Positions 12,428-26,156 of a stretch of 64,000 bases of DNA are shown here, one piece after another; positions within the stretch are counted from its first letter, which is position 1, and each line of letters begins with the position of its first letter. The notes under the pieces are model-generated. The model was not told the DNA's origin. It was given only the letters and a program-made list of their open reading frames with translations, and ran no database searches. This DNA is from Pseudoscleropodium purum (lineage: Eukaryota > Streptophyta > Bryopsida > Hypnales > Brachytheciaceae): contig OZ017797.1 of the NCBI GenBank assembly GCA_963969395.1, positions 15,190,001 through 15,254,000 of the forward strand. The letters are read 5' to 3'. The translations under genes and the position numbers were made by a program.

Positions 12428-14037
12428 ATTATTTCATTCAATATAAACTATTTAAGACAAATTGACAAAGGGTATACTAGTCCTTCTTAGTGAACAATAA
12501 GGGAGTGTGTTTACTTGGGATTAATTACGAAGAATTTTTTACAATGATTTAAAATACGTAAAAATGAAACAAAAGGAGGTACATATGCTCCAATAATTCG
12601 TCATGAAAATTTGGAAGTTTTTAATTTTTGCAAGGTCTTTCACAAATTACAATAGTCCACTTACAACTCTCATTTAAATTCTCTACAAATATTGTTCTAA
12701 ACCCATTGCAACTCACACAATTGCCCAAATACATCCTAGAGATCGTTTTCCAAAACCTTGCAACCAAAAGCTTTTACATTCAGCTCTATTTCAAAAGGGA
12801 GACAAAGTAATTAATTAAGACAATAGAATACCATAACTATGTGAAGGTTTGATTCGGCACTTGAGCACTTTTGTACAAAAATGACTTAATTTCTCTCAAA
12901 ATCTGACCTTCATGTAGGGTAAGCAAATATTAGAATTTTCTAGAGTTCAAACTCTCATCATCCAATCACTAGTCTATAGAAATTCAAGGCAAATGTGAAG
13001 GTTAAAAATTTCCACATTACACATTGAACACTTGCGAATAGGGTTGATTACAAATTAAATACTCCTTTTATTTTTAAATAATACCATTGTTTCCTATGTA
13101 AAATACAAAGGAAACATTGTTAATAATTATTCAAAATCAAAGGGAATACTACATTAAACACAATCACCAAGTAGATTCTCCAAAAACATACAAACGATAC
13201 TATCAAGTGAGAAGTAAAAGCACTTAAAGTTTTTGTGCTCCAAAAACTCAAAAATGAATGAAACACAAGCAATGAAGGCATAATGGGTTGAGAAAGAGAG
13301 ATGGACAAGAAGAAAAGAGATCATTTTTCACACAATTGCCTAAAACAATACATCTTCTAGATCATCTTTCAGAACGAACTTTAGATTTCTACCCTCCAAA
13401 AACTCAAGAAAAGATAAAAGAAAAAGAAAAGTAAGAAAAAATAAACTTACACTATGTGCCATGACTCCTTTGGAAGTGCTAATCAAACCATCCAACAACA
13501 TCTTATCCAACCAAAACTTCTCGTCTCATCAATAAACAAACTCCTACTCAAAACCTCATGGATAGTGTCCCTCTTCAAATCCCAATTCTAATACATTCAA
13601 ACCTTTGGATCATAAGAAAGTCAATTAAAAGTGCTAAGAAAAACTAGGAGTATGACATTGTAAAGGCAATGAAAATGTGACCAATGAAGGCACAAGGATT
13701 TGGAAGAGAAACACACAAGAAGAAAAGAACTAAAGAAAAGTCACTGAGACAACCTTATCCTAAAATTACATCAATGCCTCTTTTATTTTTTGTTTAAAAG
13801 GGCTCCTAACAAAAATGAAAGGCCTCATATTTTTGTAGACTTGATATTTTTGATGGGGGTTGGTAGTTGAAATGAGTGGAGGCCCCTTTTCAAGGGATAG
13901 TCAAATGTAGATTCTAAATACTAGGCTTCAAAACATAGTGTTGTTGATTCTTCTAGAGAACAATTTTTAGGAGTTTAAACAAGGTGTAAAGGTCATATCA
14001 TCAATTTAATTAAAGTAGCATTATTCCTATGCCAAAA
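11701..14037. other. Intergenic DNA downstream of the SKIP16-like gene
   Basis: AT-rich and without recognised genes. It contains an uninterrupted (AT)n microsatellite at about 12389-12424. Short open frames (60 codons or so) show no family resemblance. Confidence 0.5.
12389..12424. repeat. (AT)n microsatellite
   Basis: About 18 AT dinucleotides in a row, directly after an A-run. Confidence 0.9.
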
Positions 14038-14040
14038 ATT

Positions 14041-14204
14041 CACTAGAAGAAATTGACACATTCTAATTGATGTTTTTGTGTTAAATCTAACACAATTTCA
14101 ACGTTCTTTTAAATAGAATTCTATGAAATTTGTATTATTTTAAATACAATTGTATAAGATTTAACACAAAAACATCAATTAGAATGTGTCAATTTCTTCT
14201 AGTG
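14041..14204. mobile_element. CACTA MITE with about 48-bp inverted ends
   Basis: A 164-bp element starts CACTAGAAGAAATTGACACA and ends with its exact reverse complement (TGTGTCAATTTCTTCTAGTG). The inverted match extends about 48 bp inward from each end, leaving a centre of about 68 bp. ATT flanks both ends (14038-14040 and 14205-14207), the 3-bp duplication expected for CACTA elements. No coding capacity. Confidence 0.9.
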
Positions 14205-14207
14205 ATT

Positions 14208-16462
14208 GTGACATATATATGTACATAAAAGGTCTAAAATCTATAACATGTATGGATTTATGTTCTAGAATTTCCATTTTGAAAAGTGCCAAAGTATTAG
14301 AATACCATCATTTTAACAAACTTGATGTGTCATTGCAAAAAACATTTTTTTGCACTACTTTGATATTATACATTGGTCATTTCATACATTTTAAAGATAA
14401 GTTTTGTATAGTTCGTCTAATAAAAGTAATAAAAAGTCATAGTAAAATTGAATTTCAGAATTTTTATCATCATTCTATAGCTATGATTTTTATAATAGAA
14501 AAAAATTGGGATCTAATTGAGATTTTGTCATTCATCACAATTTGATTTTTTATAGTTGGAAGTCCTTTGAGAAACCGAAATTATGAATTTAGAGATAAAA
14601 TTTGCAATTTTGTTCTTCCATAAGGTTTACACCTAGTGCTTAACAATATGCATTGCTAAGCAAATAAATTCACCATCCTAGACATGGTGACAAACTAGAT
14701 TCCTTAGCACATGCATTTGAATAGTTGCAAGGAACACTTGGACTCTTCCTTATTACATTTGCTTGTTAAATCACATTTCTAAGACAACTTTAGGAGTAAT
14801 GATCCAACTATGCTAGAATTCATATTAAAAATAGATTATACCATTTTCTAAAATTAATTTGGTAGAAAATACTAACTCTTTTGTCACACTTGTGGTCAAG
14901 GATACTATTAAGTACCTAATCTCAGGAATTTGAATTTACAATATAATACCAGTAGTAGAGATGTTTGTTTAATAGATTTGTTGCTATTTTGAAAAGAAAT
15001 TCTAAAAAGATATTAATTTCACATGGTATATAAGTTCACAAAATAAGCTTTATTTTGCATGCATTTAGGCTTGGAAAAAAATTATTTTAAATAAACTCAA
15101 TTGTGGATTGGATGCTAGTAATTTTTATAGTAATTTATTTGTTTGTAATTTAGGCCTTTTGTGTATGATGATTTTTAAATTATGATCATTCTCACTTATA
15201 GATGGCATTTTGAAAAGCTATTTATTGACTTTAAAATGTTGGATTTCAAAGTGAAAGTACTTAAATTGAATACTTTTATTTCTTTTATTCTTTTAGCAAT
15301 AGAATGTTTGACAATAACCTTTAGAAATTGAATGAAAGAAGAAAAAAAATTTGTGAATATATTTGACATGCTTAAATTTATAAATGATCTAATATTGCAA
15401 TATTGGTCTAAAGATTTATAGTAGGGTAAAAGAATTTTGGGCAATAGATAAATGGTTAGAAAGGAGGTAACAATTATAGATTGTAACTTTCTTTTGGCTA
15501 TCTAATGAGGCAATGACACTAAAGTTAGTAGAGTTTCAAACCTTAATTAAGCATTAAGGATTTGTTCTAATCATCTTTTCAACTACTAGCTTCAAAATCT
15601 GCATTTGCATCATAGATTGAATTGTTATTGTACTTAATTGTTGTTGTGAGGATATAAAAAAACATAACTACAATTGTACAAAATAATAAACATTTGAATT
15701 TAGTTTCTATTAGTAAATTGTTGTCGTTTTGTTAAGTTGTTGGCAATTGAAAGATCTATGTGCATACATAGTTTGGACAATATTTGAATAAACTACTAGT
15801 TTTCAAAGTGATGTTGACCCTCCTTAAATATATAAATGAGTTTTTAAATGAACCTACATGGTCCATTCATTGATATAGATTTTGACAACCTTTTATTAAC
15901 AATGGAGTTGAAATCCAAACTCATCCAAAGTTTAATCTAATCCAATTGAGTTCTTTATAGGTCACATGCATGCATTAATTGAGGTCTTACTACACTTTGA
16001 GCTTGAATATCACATGCAATGCATTATATCATAAAGCATAATGTTCAAGTTATTATTCATTCTTTTTCCTAGTTGATGTTTCGAATGCAATGATGGCTTG
16101 TAGAAAACTCTATTTACTTTGTACCTACGCGCGCGCGCGCATGTGTGTATATATATATAAAGGCTAAGTTTTTGGAACTCCACTATAATTTCCAATTCAA
16201 GTGTATGCACAGAGGGGCATTTGACATTCTAGATAGCAATTTTGGCGCTTCATTGCCAAATTTAATCTTTTTTTGTTAAACAAGTTTTTGTAAATGCTAA
16301 AAATATAAACATTCTATAAGATTACTTTCTTTTAGATTTTTTTGGAAAGAATAATTCTTCCAAAAATTTATCATCTACTTTTTAAAATATTTTCAACCAA
16401 AGTTTATATATATTGAATATTCAAAATCAATCCTACTATTTCATATTCAAAAGGGTTTGGAT
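14208..16462. other. AT-rich intergenic DNA, no gene seen
   Basis: No coding blocks recognised. A short alternating purine-pyrimidine tract occurs at about 16127-16160 ((CG)n, then GTGTGTATATATATATA). The 119-codon frame at 14186-14545 starts inside the CACTA MITE and has no recognisable features. Confidence 0.5.
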
Positions 16463-16467
16463 TTTAA

Positions 16468-17315
16468 CCGCTAAATGATTTTAACTATATTTTCACCAAA
16501 ATCGTTTCTAAACTACCATTTCTAATACATATACCAAATTTTAGAAAAAATTTGGACATATATAACCATAGGATCTTATAGTAAGCTTGTTTGAAAACAT
16601 GTGGAAAAAATTATAGAAAATTCCACCATGTAGATTGCAAAATTTAAGCATTTGAAGTGACAAATATCCTTTTTTGGCCTTGCGAAAATCCAGGCAGCTC
16701 CACTTTAGAAGGTCACATTTGTATGAAAAAATGTCCAAAATGGTGGTTAATTTTTTAATTCATTTTTCAATTCAAGTTGGATACATGCTTGAAAGATTTC
16801 AAATCATTTGGAATCACACAACAAAAATAGTAAGTAGAAAGGAATAGAGAACAATTCAAAATACTAAATTGTTAATAATTTATTTATGGAATTGAAAAAT
16901 ACCAATTCCAATGGTTGTAATGTTGTAATAAACAATCTACATCCAAGGTTTTCATTTTTTCCACAAATATTGAAAATTGAGTTAAATAAAGGACTTCAAA
17001 GTTTGTCTTAGAGTAGGGATTCAATAACATTGATAAAAAAGAAAAAAGGAATGATTCAAATCTTTCCAAATACATGTAAATCTAAAGAACCAATTTCAAA
17101 TTTTAATTTCTTACAAAAATGATTTCTAAAGAAGTTTTTTTTGCTTGCCCGGACTGCCTGTCAAGTAATGAAAAGTACATATCATACAATAACTTTTGGA
17201 CCTTAAAGCTACTCCTTGGGCACATGTTGTGTTAAAATTTGAAAGAAAATAAATAAGTACTCCATTTGCTCAAAATTTCTATGTTGCCAAAGAACACAAT
17301 TTGGGTGTTTAGGGG
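16468..17315. mobile_element. piggyBac-like non-autonomous element, copy 3
   Basis: An 848-bp element starting CCGCTAAATGATTTTAAC and ending GTTTAGGGG, with TTAA directly outside both ends (16464-16467 and 17316-17319). Its subterminal sequence matches the copy at 6393. No coding capacity. Confidence 0.65.
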
Positions 17316-17319
17316 TTAA

Positions 17320-18500
17320 AGTTGAATTAAAAAGGTTTGGTTTTGCCATTATGGCCTATTTTTTTATAATCCAATTGAATTTTCAAATTCAACCACAGCT
17401 TATAGAAAACAACCTTCTTTTACCCACATATACATAAATTGAGTATATGATCTCAAACAGAATTTCTAATTCAATTTTGTATACAAAGAAGAATATTATA
17501 GATTAATTTTAATTTGATTATAGGCTTTCATATTTAGAGGATACACATTTCAAGGCTAGACTATTTTTAATTCCATTTTGTGATAGGATTGCAATTAGAT
17601 GTAGTTTCATAAGAATCATTTACTCATGACCTAAAGTAAATGCACCCAAATGCACCTCTTTCTATTCTTTGCCATTTACAATTTTGTCCTTGAATAGACA
17701 CATATAGTCACCCAAAATCTTTTAAGAGCAAATAATGGAAGTTGAAGAGTTTTGTTTGAGACAACCAACAAAAGCTTAAGGTGAATCAAGTTGCATATGT
17801 ACACTTTGAATTTTGAAAGTTCCCAAAATATTATCCAAATGTCAAGAAAATTATAAAATGAATTGGGTTGGATTTCTCTCAGAGTTGGTAATTGCCTCAA
17901 TATATAAATTAAATTAAAAATATGACCTTTGGAGATTTGTAGGACAAGAAAGGTGTTGGATTTTACACCTTTATTCATTGACCCAATTCTCAAGTACCTA
18001 ATAGTAGAAAACCTTATGTGATTAGTTGGTTATGAAAGAAGGCCAAGGTTAGAATTTACCTAATATTTAGTGAATCCAGAGTGGGAAAACTTCCCGTAGA
18101 TGTTTTTTTGGAGGCTAAAAGACTGTTTTAGGCCATTCCTTTTGTTGTTCTTCCAATAGTTAAAGAACAACCAATGTCATAAATTATATATTAATTAAAA
18201 TATAAAATGTTCAAAATAAAATAAAATAATATGACATGGTAGTTTCTCTACCACGTTACACTATTGCTACAACACAATTCCTAAGTTCCCAAGAGCTTGG
18301 GAACTCCCAACCTTTGACAAGTGTCGAATCCCTTCTAATGAAAATTTTCACCTTGACAAATAAATATAAAATCCACCCCTTATTTCGTATTTGATTTATT
18401 TTGTATTCTCGACCTCCTTGGTTTATACCCAAGACCCTAATTGCAAATTTTATCATACATCCACAGTGAATAATAAATTTATGTTCAAACCAATTTTTTT
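17320..18500. other. AT-rich intergenic DNA with a decayed MITE-like block
   Basis: No gene is recognised. Positions about 18080-18300 have GGGAA-type blocks at both sides and an internal GACATGG...CCACGTTACAC segment like that in the MITE at 2789-3058, so this may be a diverged relative. Confidence 0.4.
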
Positions 18501-19850
18501 GGGCGAGAGAGCTCATCTTCTTCGGAAGTTAGTGCTTCCGAAGAGGCGCCATTTTGCCTGAGCGGGAGTGATCTCCTCAGTGGGCTTCCCTGTCCGGTTG
18601 CTCGTCCCTGTCTTCCCTCGGGGTTCTGGTTCTGGCATCTGGCGCGGCCTGCTGTGGTCTCTCGGTTTGAGGTTTTGTTAATGTTGTAGAAAAAGTATGA
18701 AATTCCGCCGAGGACGAGGTCCTCTAGTTCTGTGTACCGTGTTCTTTCCCCTTTCGATGGAAATTGTCCATGTGTTTCAAGAAGAAAAAATGAAGAAATT
18801 CATGTGTTTGCCCCAAGAAAAAACTTGGAACTGAGTCTACGAAACCAATTGAGATCAGGCCCTGGCCGTGAGATTGATGTGTTGTCTAGGCGAGCCTTGC
18901 TCTTCGTCCAGTCTCATTCCGTCTTCTTCAAGCGTCTGGTTTTGTGTTACCCTACTTCAAATCTTGTCAAGATCTTTGCTGCGTGATTCCCATGACGATC
19001 GAGAGAGGTTTGGGCTGAAATTAACGATAGCTGCATCCAGCCCATTGAAGGAACTTTTCTGAGCTTTAAAATTTGGGCTCCAACTTTCACGTACGCATTT
19101 CAGCATTAGGTTTCTTGCAACTCGAAGATTGCTGTTATGGCAGGAAGACTTCTGATGAGGTACCTCATATTAGACCCGCAATTGGCCGTGCTCTTGATTC
19201 TGTTGAAAATAGTGATAACTTGTTTGATTTAGTTCTGTGCTTGTGTTGTATGATATGTTGCCTTTGTCCAGTAACCAAAACCCTAAACCTTGCAACTTTG
19301 CTTAGCAATTACTCAATTCTAGCTTGGTAGGGAAGGATGTTTCTCTCTGTGCACGCCAAATCTGAACAAATTCCAGAGCCCGTTGTAGTGAAATATGAAA
19401 CTGGTTTTTTTGCATTCGTTTTCGCGTAGCAGATCGTTTGTGGGAGTCTCTTTCACCGCTTGAATGTGTTGGTACCTGCGTATTTAGGGTTTAGGGTTTG
19501 GTTGGTGATTGGCATGCTCTGTCTAACAAGCATTATTTTCTTGAATTATGTCTCTGGTTGTAGCAACGAGAGTATGGAGCTGGAGTACAGACGGACAAGG
19601 AATCTTTTATCAATTCTGGCCTTTTGATCTTGCGGTAAGCATGACCCTTAACCCCACTACGCTGCCAGACTTGGATGATTTCAAGCAATTCAATCTGCAT
19701 GTGTTTTTTTAGAGTTTCCTGAGTGTGTTTGCAGCTGATGGTGCTGAAAATTCCCTTACTATTGAATTTTTTTCGTAAAGAAGATGCTTTCACTGAATCA
19801 CTAAATAGGCTTTTCTTCTACTGTGTTATGGCAACCCCTGCTCCTTTTAC
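18500..19850 (+). other. GC-richer island, possible 5' part of an unrecognised transcript
   Basis: Base composition shifts from about 28% to near 45% GC. A TTCGGAAG...CTTCCGAA inverted repeat lies at about 18516-18541. GGTTTAGGGTTTGG (near 19490) and donor-like GGTAAGC (about 19634) resemble plant leader and splice signals, and short ATG frames begin near 18697, 19138 and 19547. None matches a family I know, and the AT-rich DNA after 19850 offers no continuation. It could be a non-coding transcript, the 5' end of a truncated gene, or a relic. Confidence 0.3.
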
Positions 19851-22800
19851 TTAACTGAATTTTAACCATAGAAGACTGAATTTTAATCATAGAATTGATC
19901 TTCTCATAATTTAAGCAACTAATGAAATGAAGGTTACTCAGTCTCGTTTGTATCTGTTATGAAAATTTCCTAAAATCGAATGTTTTACTGCAAATTGAAC
20001 TTTGGGATTGTAATCATGGTGTACTAATTTTCTAATGATAAGATGACATGGCAATTGTCTTCCCACTATGACTAGTATGCCTCCTGCCATTGCCAGGATG
20101 TAATAAAATTAAAATAAAAATATTTTTTTAATCTTTTAATTCATGAAAATTTCAAAATTCAATATATTTTCTACCATGAATTGGAACGCCAAAAAACAAA
20201 GTACCCTTCCTTGTGGAGAGCTTTTTCACTTAACCAAGAATGTAATTGTAGGGCACATGGTCCAAAAAATTTCATTGTAACAAACAAAACAAACTCATTT
20301 TAAAGTATAGATGTTCTCCACTTTAATATGCACTTATGGTGAAAATTTCAAATTTTTCAAATTTTTTGTTTGTATAGGATATGAATTTTTTCACTTTTTT
20401 AAAAAAAATTCACGAAAATTTCAAATCTTCATTAAAAAAAATTGAAATCTTATGGCTTATTAAAGATATGTGATTTCATCTATTGTAAATGAATTAAAAT
20501 GATTTCAATACCCTCCAAAAGAAAGATATTCAACTAACCCTATAGTCATTAGAAAATGTCCACCAAGCTATCAAATTGTGCTACAAACAACTTTAACTAT
20601 ATTGCACAAGAATAAGTAGTCAACTATTGCAACGATGGTATGTTTAATTATTCTCCCATCATTGTTTGATAATGAAGGTTGTCTTTGATTTCTAACCTAA
20701 TTCAATTTATTTATAACAATAAAAAAACATGCCTTGAGTTGAAAGCACCAAGTTATTCAATACCAAATAGTAGTATTGACCAACACTATTTGGATAGAAG
20801 TTTGAGCCAAATTGGTCAATAAAGTAGATGTACCTTATTCTATCTCCATATGCAACATCATTTTAAAGTATTCTCTATGTTCATTTTAGAACAAGAATCT
20901 AGGGGTGTACATGATTTCTTATCACTTTGGTTAAAGTAATAAAAGATCATGGACACTTCCATTGCTTGTCTTGCCTTGTCTCTATAGTAGATAAAATGGA
21001 TTTTGGATAGGCTTGTGTAACTTTGATTTTTTATGTGATTTTTTGAAGTTTTTCTTAAGATAGAAAATCAAATTTAGGAGGGGGGGGGGGGGGGGGGGGG
21101 AATATAATTTTTGTTTCAATTGGTGCTTGGGAGCTAAAGTTTTGCCATAGTAAACTCAAACTAGAGGATTGGGCAACAAAAAAATTCACAAAAACTTGAA
21201 ATTTAAAAAAAAAATTCCTTATAGATTATTATTTTTGCCTACATGGAAAGTTTTGATTAATTCCATTTAGATTAGTGATGTGAAAGTTATGGAGCTTCTT
21301 GTTTTGTGAGCAATTGTAGATATTTAAAAAAAATATATAACATACTAAATTCATTTTTGAACTCAATTTTCACAATTTTCAGAAGAAAAAAAATCCAATA
21401 GATTAGGTGTATTTGCAAGAACAATCTTACTATTGGAGTTGGTGTGTTTCAATTCCATCTTAGAGTTATTAACAATTTAGTTTTTCTTTCAATCTTCTAC
21501 TAACTTCTATTTAACAAATTTTAAAGGAATTTTGAAAGAATGAGAATCAAGTGATTTTTTTTTAAACTTTGAACTTAAATAAACTTTAAACATAGAATTA
21601 TGTTAAACCAAGACATTTAGTAGGAAAACTTAAAGTTAAAAAGATTCAAAGTCTAATAATCCAATTATGGAACATGCTCAAAAACTTGCTTTCTTCATTT
21701 CAAATGCAAATATCTTGTAATCTACATGGTGAATTTTTTTGAAATTTCTTCCCTACATTCTTATACTATTTTAGAGCAAGATCTAACAAATAGATATGGA
21801 AAAAATTTGTAGCTTTTTTTGCATTTTGCAATAGAGATGGCAATTTTAATGGGGTTTTGATGAAAAAAGGGCCTTTGGATTGCAAGGGTTAATTCTTGGA
21901 TTGAATTGAATGCTTGGAAGTCATTTGGATTGGATCAAGCGCAAAGATAGAAACAAGTGTGTCTATCTTATTCACAATTGTTCTATCAATATTCTATTGC
22001 TAATTGATTCTTCATTGAGATATTTTATTATTTGAGTATTCTTACTTGAAGTAGATTTTTTTTGAAATATTGCTCGACAAAGTTACTTGATTTTTAAAAT
22101 TTTGAATCAATAATTTTGAAAACTAATCTAAAACAATATCTATCAATTCTCTTCTTAATTGATCACTACAATTGCCTTTATAAGAAACTTGATTGGCAAA
22201 AATCTCCAATTTGGCTTGCTAGAATTGTTGAGAGTGTATGTAGATGATGTTTGCAAGTACTCTTGTATGTCTTTTTCAATACAAGTTCATATAGTTTAGA
22301 TTGACTAGTCAAGAGGAAGATGTTTTATGAGGATTATTTGAACATAAATAATTGTCCTTGCATACAGTCAATTGAAGATGTTATGATCTCACTTTTTTAT
22401 CAATTGGTTGGACTATAAAAAATAGTCATGTTATCTCATAAAGATATTTTCTACTAGGAAAACTTGAAAGTGACTAATGTTTGGACAAATGTGTTGACTA
22501 TGAATGAAAACCAATTGAGAAGCTTAAATGTTGAAGTTGTGGATTTACCTATTACTAATGTTATCAATATTGAATTGGGAGTTGACTTATTATTTTTTTC
22601 CAAATCAAAAGATATGTCTTGCAATTGCTTTTGTTTTATTTAATCAACTACTTTTGATATGAAGTGGGTACATGTATAGGTAAAGTTATTGTACTTAAAT
22701 TCATCTAATTAAGTAGGTATTTTATTTTATTTTGAAGTTTTTGTTGGGTCCTGTTGCAAGTTGAAAGGAGATTTCAAATTCTCTTAGCTTGCTTTTTTAG

Positions 22801-23650
22801 ACACTATACAAATAAATTATGAATATTCATATGGTTGGAAATAGAATTGATGATGAACTAAAAGGTTGGACATTTTAAACAATAATATACATGCTTTAGT
22901 TGTAGAAACAAGTTGCAATTAAGTTAAGTTACTATAATGCTAAGTCCAACTTTCAAGGCAAATTTTTCACCATTCTATTGAATAGTGAGAAATGCATTAT
23001 AACTTATAACTCAATTCTTCTTTCTGCACCCTTAGATTTGCAAAAAATACAAATATGGACGTCTATGATGAACTATTAAACATGTCATTATATAGTCCTT
23101 AATTGTAGAATTGTTGACCTCATATTAATTGTAGAACTACATTCAATTTAAGAGGAACTATATGAGATTTGTCGAGTTAGCAACCCTTTTCACAGATTGG
23201 TATTGTAGTAAATGCATCTATGTTGCATGGAACACACGTGTAACTATTGTGCTGGCAAGTACATAAATATTTTTGATTCATGGTAGCTACAAAAAGAGGT
23301 CGGAACTTTTCTTTCTCTTTACACATGTGTTGCATGTAGTACTTAAATTGTTATTTATTCATTACTTTAAAGATTCAATAATCCTAAATTTATAATAATT
23401 GGGACAATATTAGGCATAAGTATTTTTACCTCTAAAAAGAAACAAAAACTATAACATTTACAATACTTTAAAGTGTTGAAAAAGTATGTCTTTTCAATTT
23501 GTACATTCTCTATGTTACGATAAAATTTCAAAATGAGAGTCTCTGCAATTGAAGAGGGCTAGTGTTCATAAAGGCTCTTGGTCATTTTCACCACATAGGG
23601 ATGAATGTGGAGATATCTTAATTGTAAAAACTTGCTTCCTATTTTAGGTC
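19850..23650. other. AT-rich intergenic DNA, decayed repeats
   Basis: No genes recognised. About 20980-21884 resembles the TTAA/CCCCTAAA family in reverse: a TGATTTTTTGAAGTTTTTCTT block at the left and GGCCTTTGGATTGCAAGGGTTAA at the right. Its termini are degraded. A G-homopolymer interrupts it at 21080-21100. Confidence 0.45.
21080..21100 (+). repeat. 21-nt G homopolymer
   Basis: An uninterrupted run of 21 G in AT-rich sequence. The related repeat at 48233 reads GGTAGGAATATAATTTTT where this one reads poly-G then AATATAATTTTT, so the run appears to be an expansion inside a decayed element. Confidence 0.9.
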
Positions 23651-23654
23651 ATGA

Positions 23655-26152
23655 AGTCCTAAAGGATTGAGACACATTTCGAGAAAAATTGACAAAAATT
23701 GCCACTTTTTAGAATAGTGAGAAAAAAATGAAGAAAAATGAAGATTTAAAAAAAAATCTTGTACAAATCTGTACTAGAGTTTCATGGGAATGTGAGGAAT
23801 TTTTTTAAAACTTTGATATCACAAATTAAAAGATTTTAACTTTTAGAATTAGAAAAAAAATCCAACCTTATCCAATAGGATTAGTAGACTTTAACTTCTC
23901 CTACAATGAGATTTTTGCAATACAAATGTGTGCTTTTTATAGTTGCATCCTATATCATATTAGTTACATACTTTTTAAATTTCAAAAGTAGAGGAGGAAT
24001 TTTCCACATATTGACTGAGGTTGCTTGGGTTGCTTGAAAAGTTTAGGACAAAATAACTTTTGATTTGAGCATCTGATTGTAAGAAATTACATTCCTACCA
24101 AGGAAGTACATATTCACATCTTTTGTCAAATTTTCATAAACACTTGACCTAAATTGACTTTGTGTACAATTATCTAAGATTTTTTTGTGGACGATGGACA
24201 ATCACTCGGTCTTTTAGGGGGTTAATTTTTACATTTCATGACCTCTTTGCACAAATCTGATGTCTTCACTTCCAAATGTGAATTCAAATTTTCCAAATTT
24301 TATCATGTGGTGATATATAATAAGTTCTTGCATTTTCCTCCAAAGTGAAAAGTCATGCACAGAGGTTTAAAGGGAACTTTAGCATTGGTGTCCAAAATTC
24401 CACAGGATACAACATTGACCTATATGTTGTCATTAAAAGCGTGCCATTGATTGATTGTAAGGAATGATCGCCCTTTGATAAACTTGAGTCAAACCTATCA
24501 ATATGCATAACTTTCTATTACAATTTGTTTTTCTTCCATTTATTCTCTTTGGCTAAATTTTATTATTTATTTTAAATTAAACAAAATCTAGAATATACAA
24601 CATCAATTTTTGTGAAGTTTTGATTTTGAACTAACTAGCTGATGACTCTCCCCATAGACATTGGTTGTAAAAAGAGACCTTTTGTATGACAAACAAAATT
24701 TCTTTTGAAATCTGCATGGCAAGTTGATTCAATATTTTTTAAAGAAAGTTCTTAGCCTTGCAATTTGCAATTTGAAAATACACCAGTTGAGTGTTAGGAT
24801 TAATTTTTTCGTATATATGCTTCTTATAACTCTAAAAAATAAATGTAAATGTAAAAGAGTTCTTCAGCAAATACTGTACTTGCCTTGTAAAAATCTTTTT
24901 CTTGGCATGCCGGTCCTTACTGTTTCAACAAGTCCCCACCCACGTGGCCTCCATACTTCAGCAGATCATGCACCCAATTGCAAACTGCCAGCTAGTTGAA
25001 TTATTGCATGCATGCAAATAAATTTACGGTTGCCTTCTAAAGAAGCCTCAAAAGTAGCCACCTTCACTTTGAGCCCATGTCAAATTTATGCAAAATGCCA
25101 AGAAGTTTTAATTCATAAAAAATCAAGGTCAATTTAATCCCAAAGTCGTATAGTATTAGACATGTTTAGTGGAAAAATATTTCTAAACAGATTGCCAAAA
25201 AACCGAGTGTCTTCTTAAATTTCAAGAGAAGAAATATTGGAGAGAATTTCTATCTTTAGCATCTATCAAATCTTGATTTTGACAAATAATTCTCCTTCTA
25301 ACCCAAAATGATCTCCTCATTCCCTTTAATTTTTTAATACCAAAATGATCTTTGTGTTGCCCAAAAATGACTTATTGATTTCCTAAAAGGATATTGACAT
25401 CTTTGAAATGGCTAGGGTAAACTAACCCCTCACTTGTCTCTTCGGTAAACACTAAATTTTTTAATTTTCTATACATGATAAAGTTTGCAAATTTTGAATT
25501 CATATTTGCAATCAGAGACTCCAAATTAGCTAGATATAGTGCGCTAGGTAATTTAATCAAGCACAAAATAGAAGGCTTCTTTTTATTTGCACCTCCTGGA
25601 ATGACTTGGAGGGGACAAGCAAGGGGGCCGGCTCACTCCAACCCTTGAAATACTTAGAATCATGAAATACTTAGAGTTAAGTTAAAATAAATTTATTTTT
25701 AGCCTCAATCCTAAACATTTGGTCTAGCTAGAAGATCATTTGGGATGGAGGGAGTATATACTTGGTAGTGATATGTTAATCTTGTTTTTTTACTTATAGT
25801 AGTGACTACTCAGTAATACTCAACTTTGGGCAACAATTCTCCATAGAAGGAAACATTTTTTTTCCCAACTTATTATTTTTTTTTTTGCTATTTTATGAAT
25901 TGTTATCTTTTTTTATGTATGTTTCAAGTTAGAATTTCAACGTCAAATTTTTTCAAATTTTAGTTTTAATTATATCATGACTTTGGAAAACAATAACGTA
26001 TAGCAAAATCCAAAAAATCAAGGTTCTTCCTATTAGAATAAAATTCTACTTTTGGTCAATGTTTAATTAGAAATGCAAGTTTCATTCACATGTATTAACC
26101 TAAAAATAAATATAATAATTTCATTAATTTGGAAACCTACATTACTTGTCAA
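23655..26152. other. AT-rich intergenic DNA with one decayed TTAA-family copy
   Basis: A probable decayed family member spans about 23655-24222 (left block GTCCTAAAGGATTG; right end GGTCTTTTAGGGGG followed by TTAA). The rest has no recognised gene. The 91-codon frame at 24724-24999 has no family features. Confidence 0.4.
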
Positions 26153-26156
26153 TTAA

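Noticed and set aside
14186..14545. 119-codon plus-strand frame
   Set aside because: It starts within the CACTA MITE arm and has AT-driven composition with no recognisable motif.
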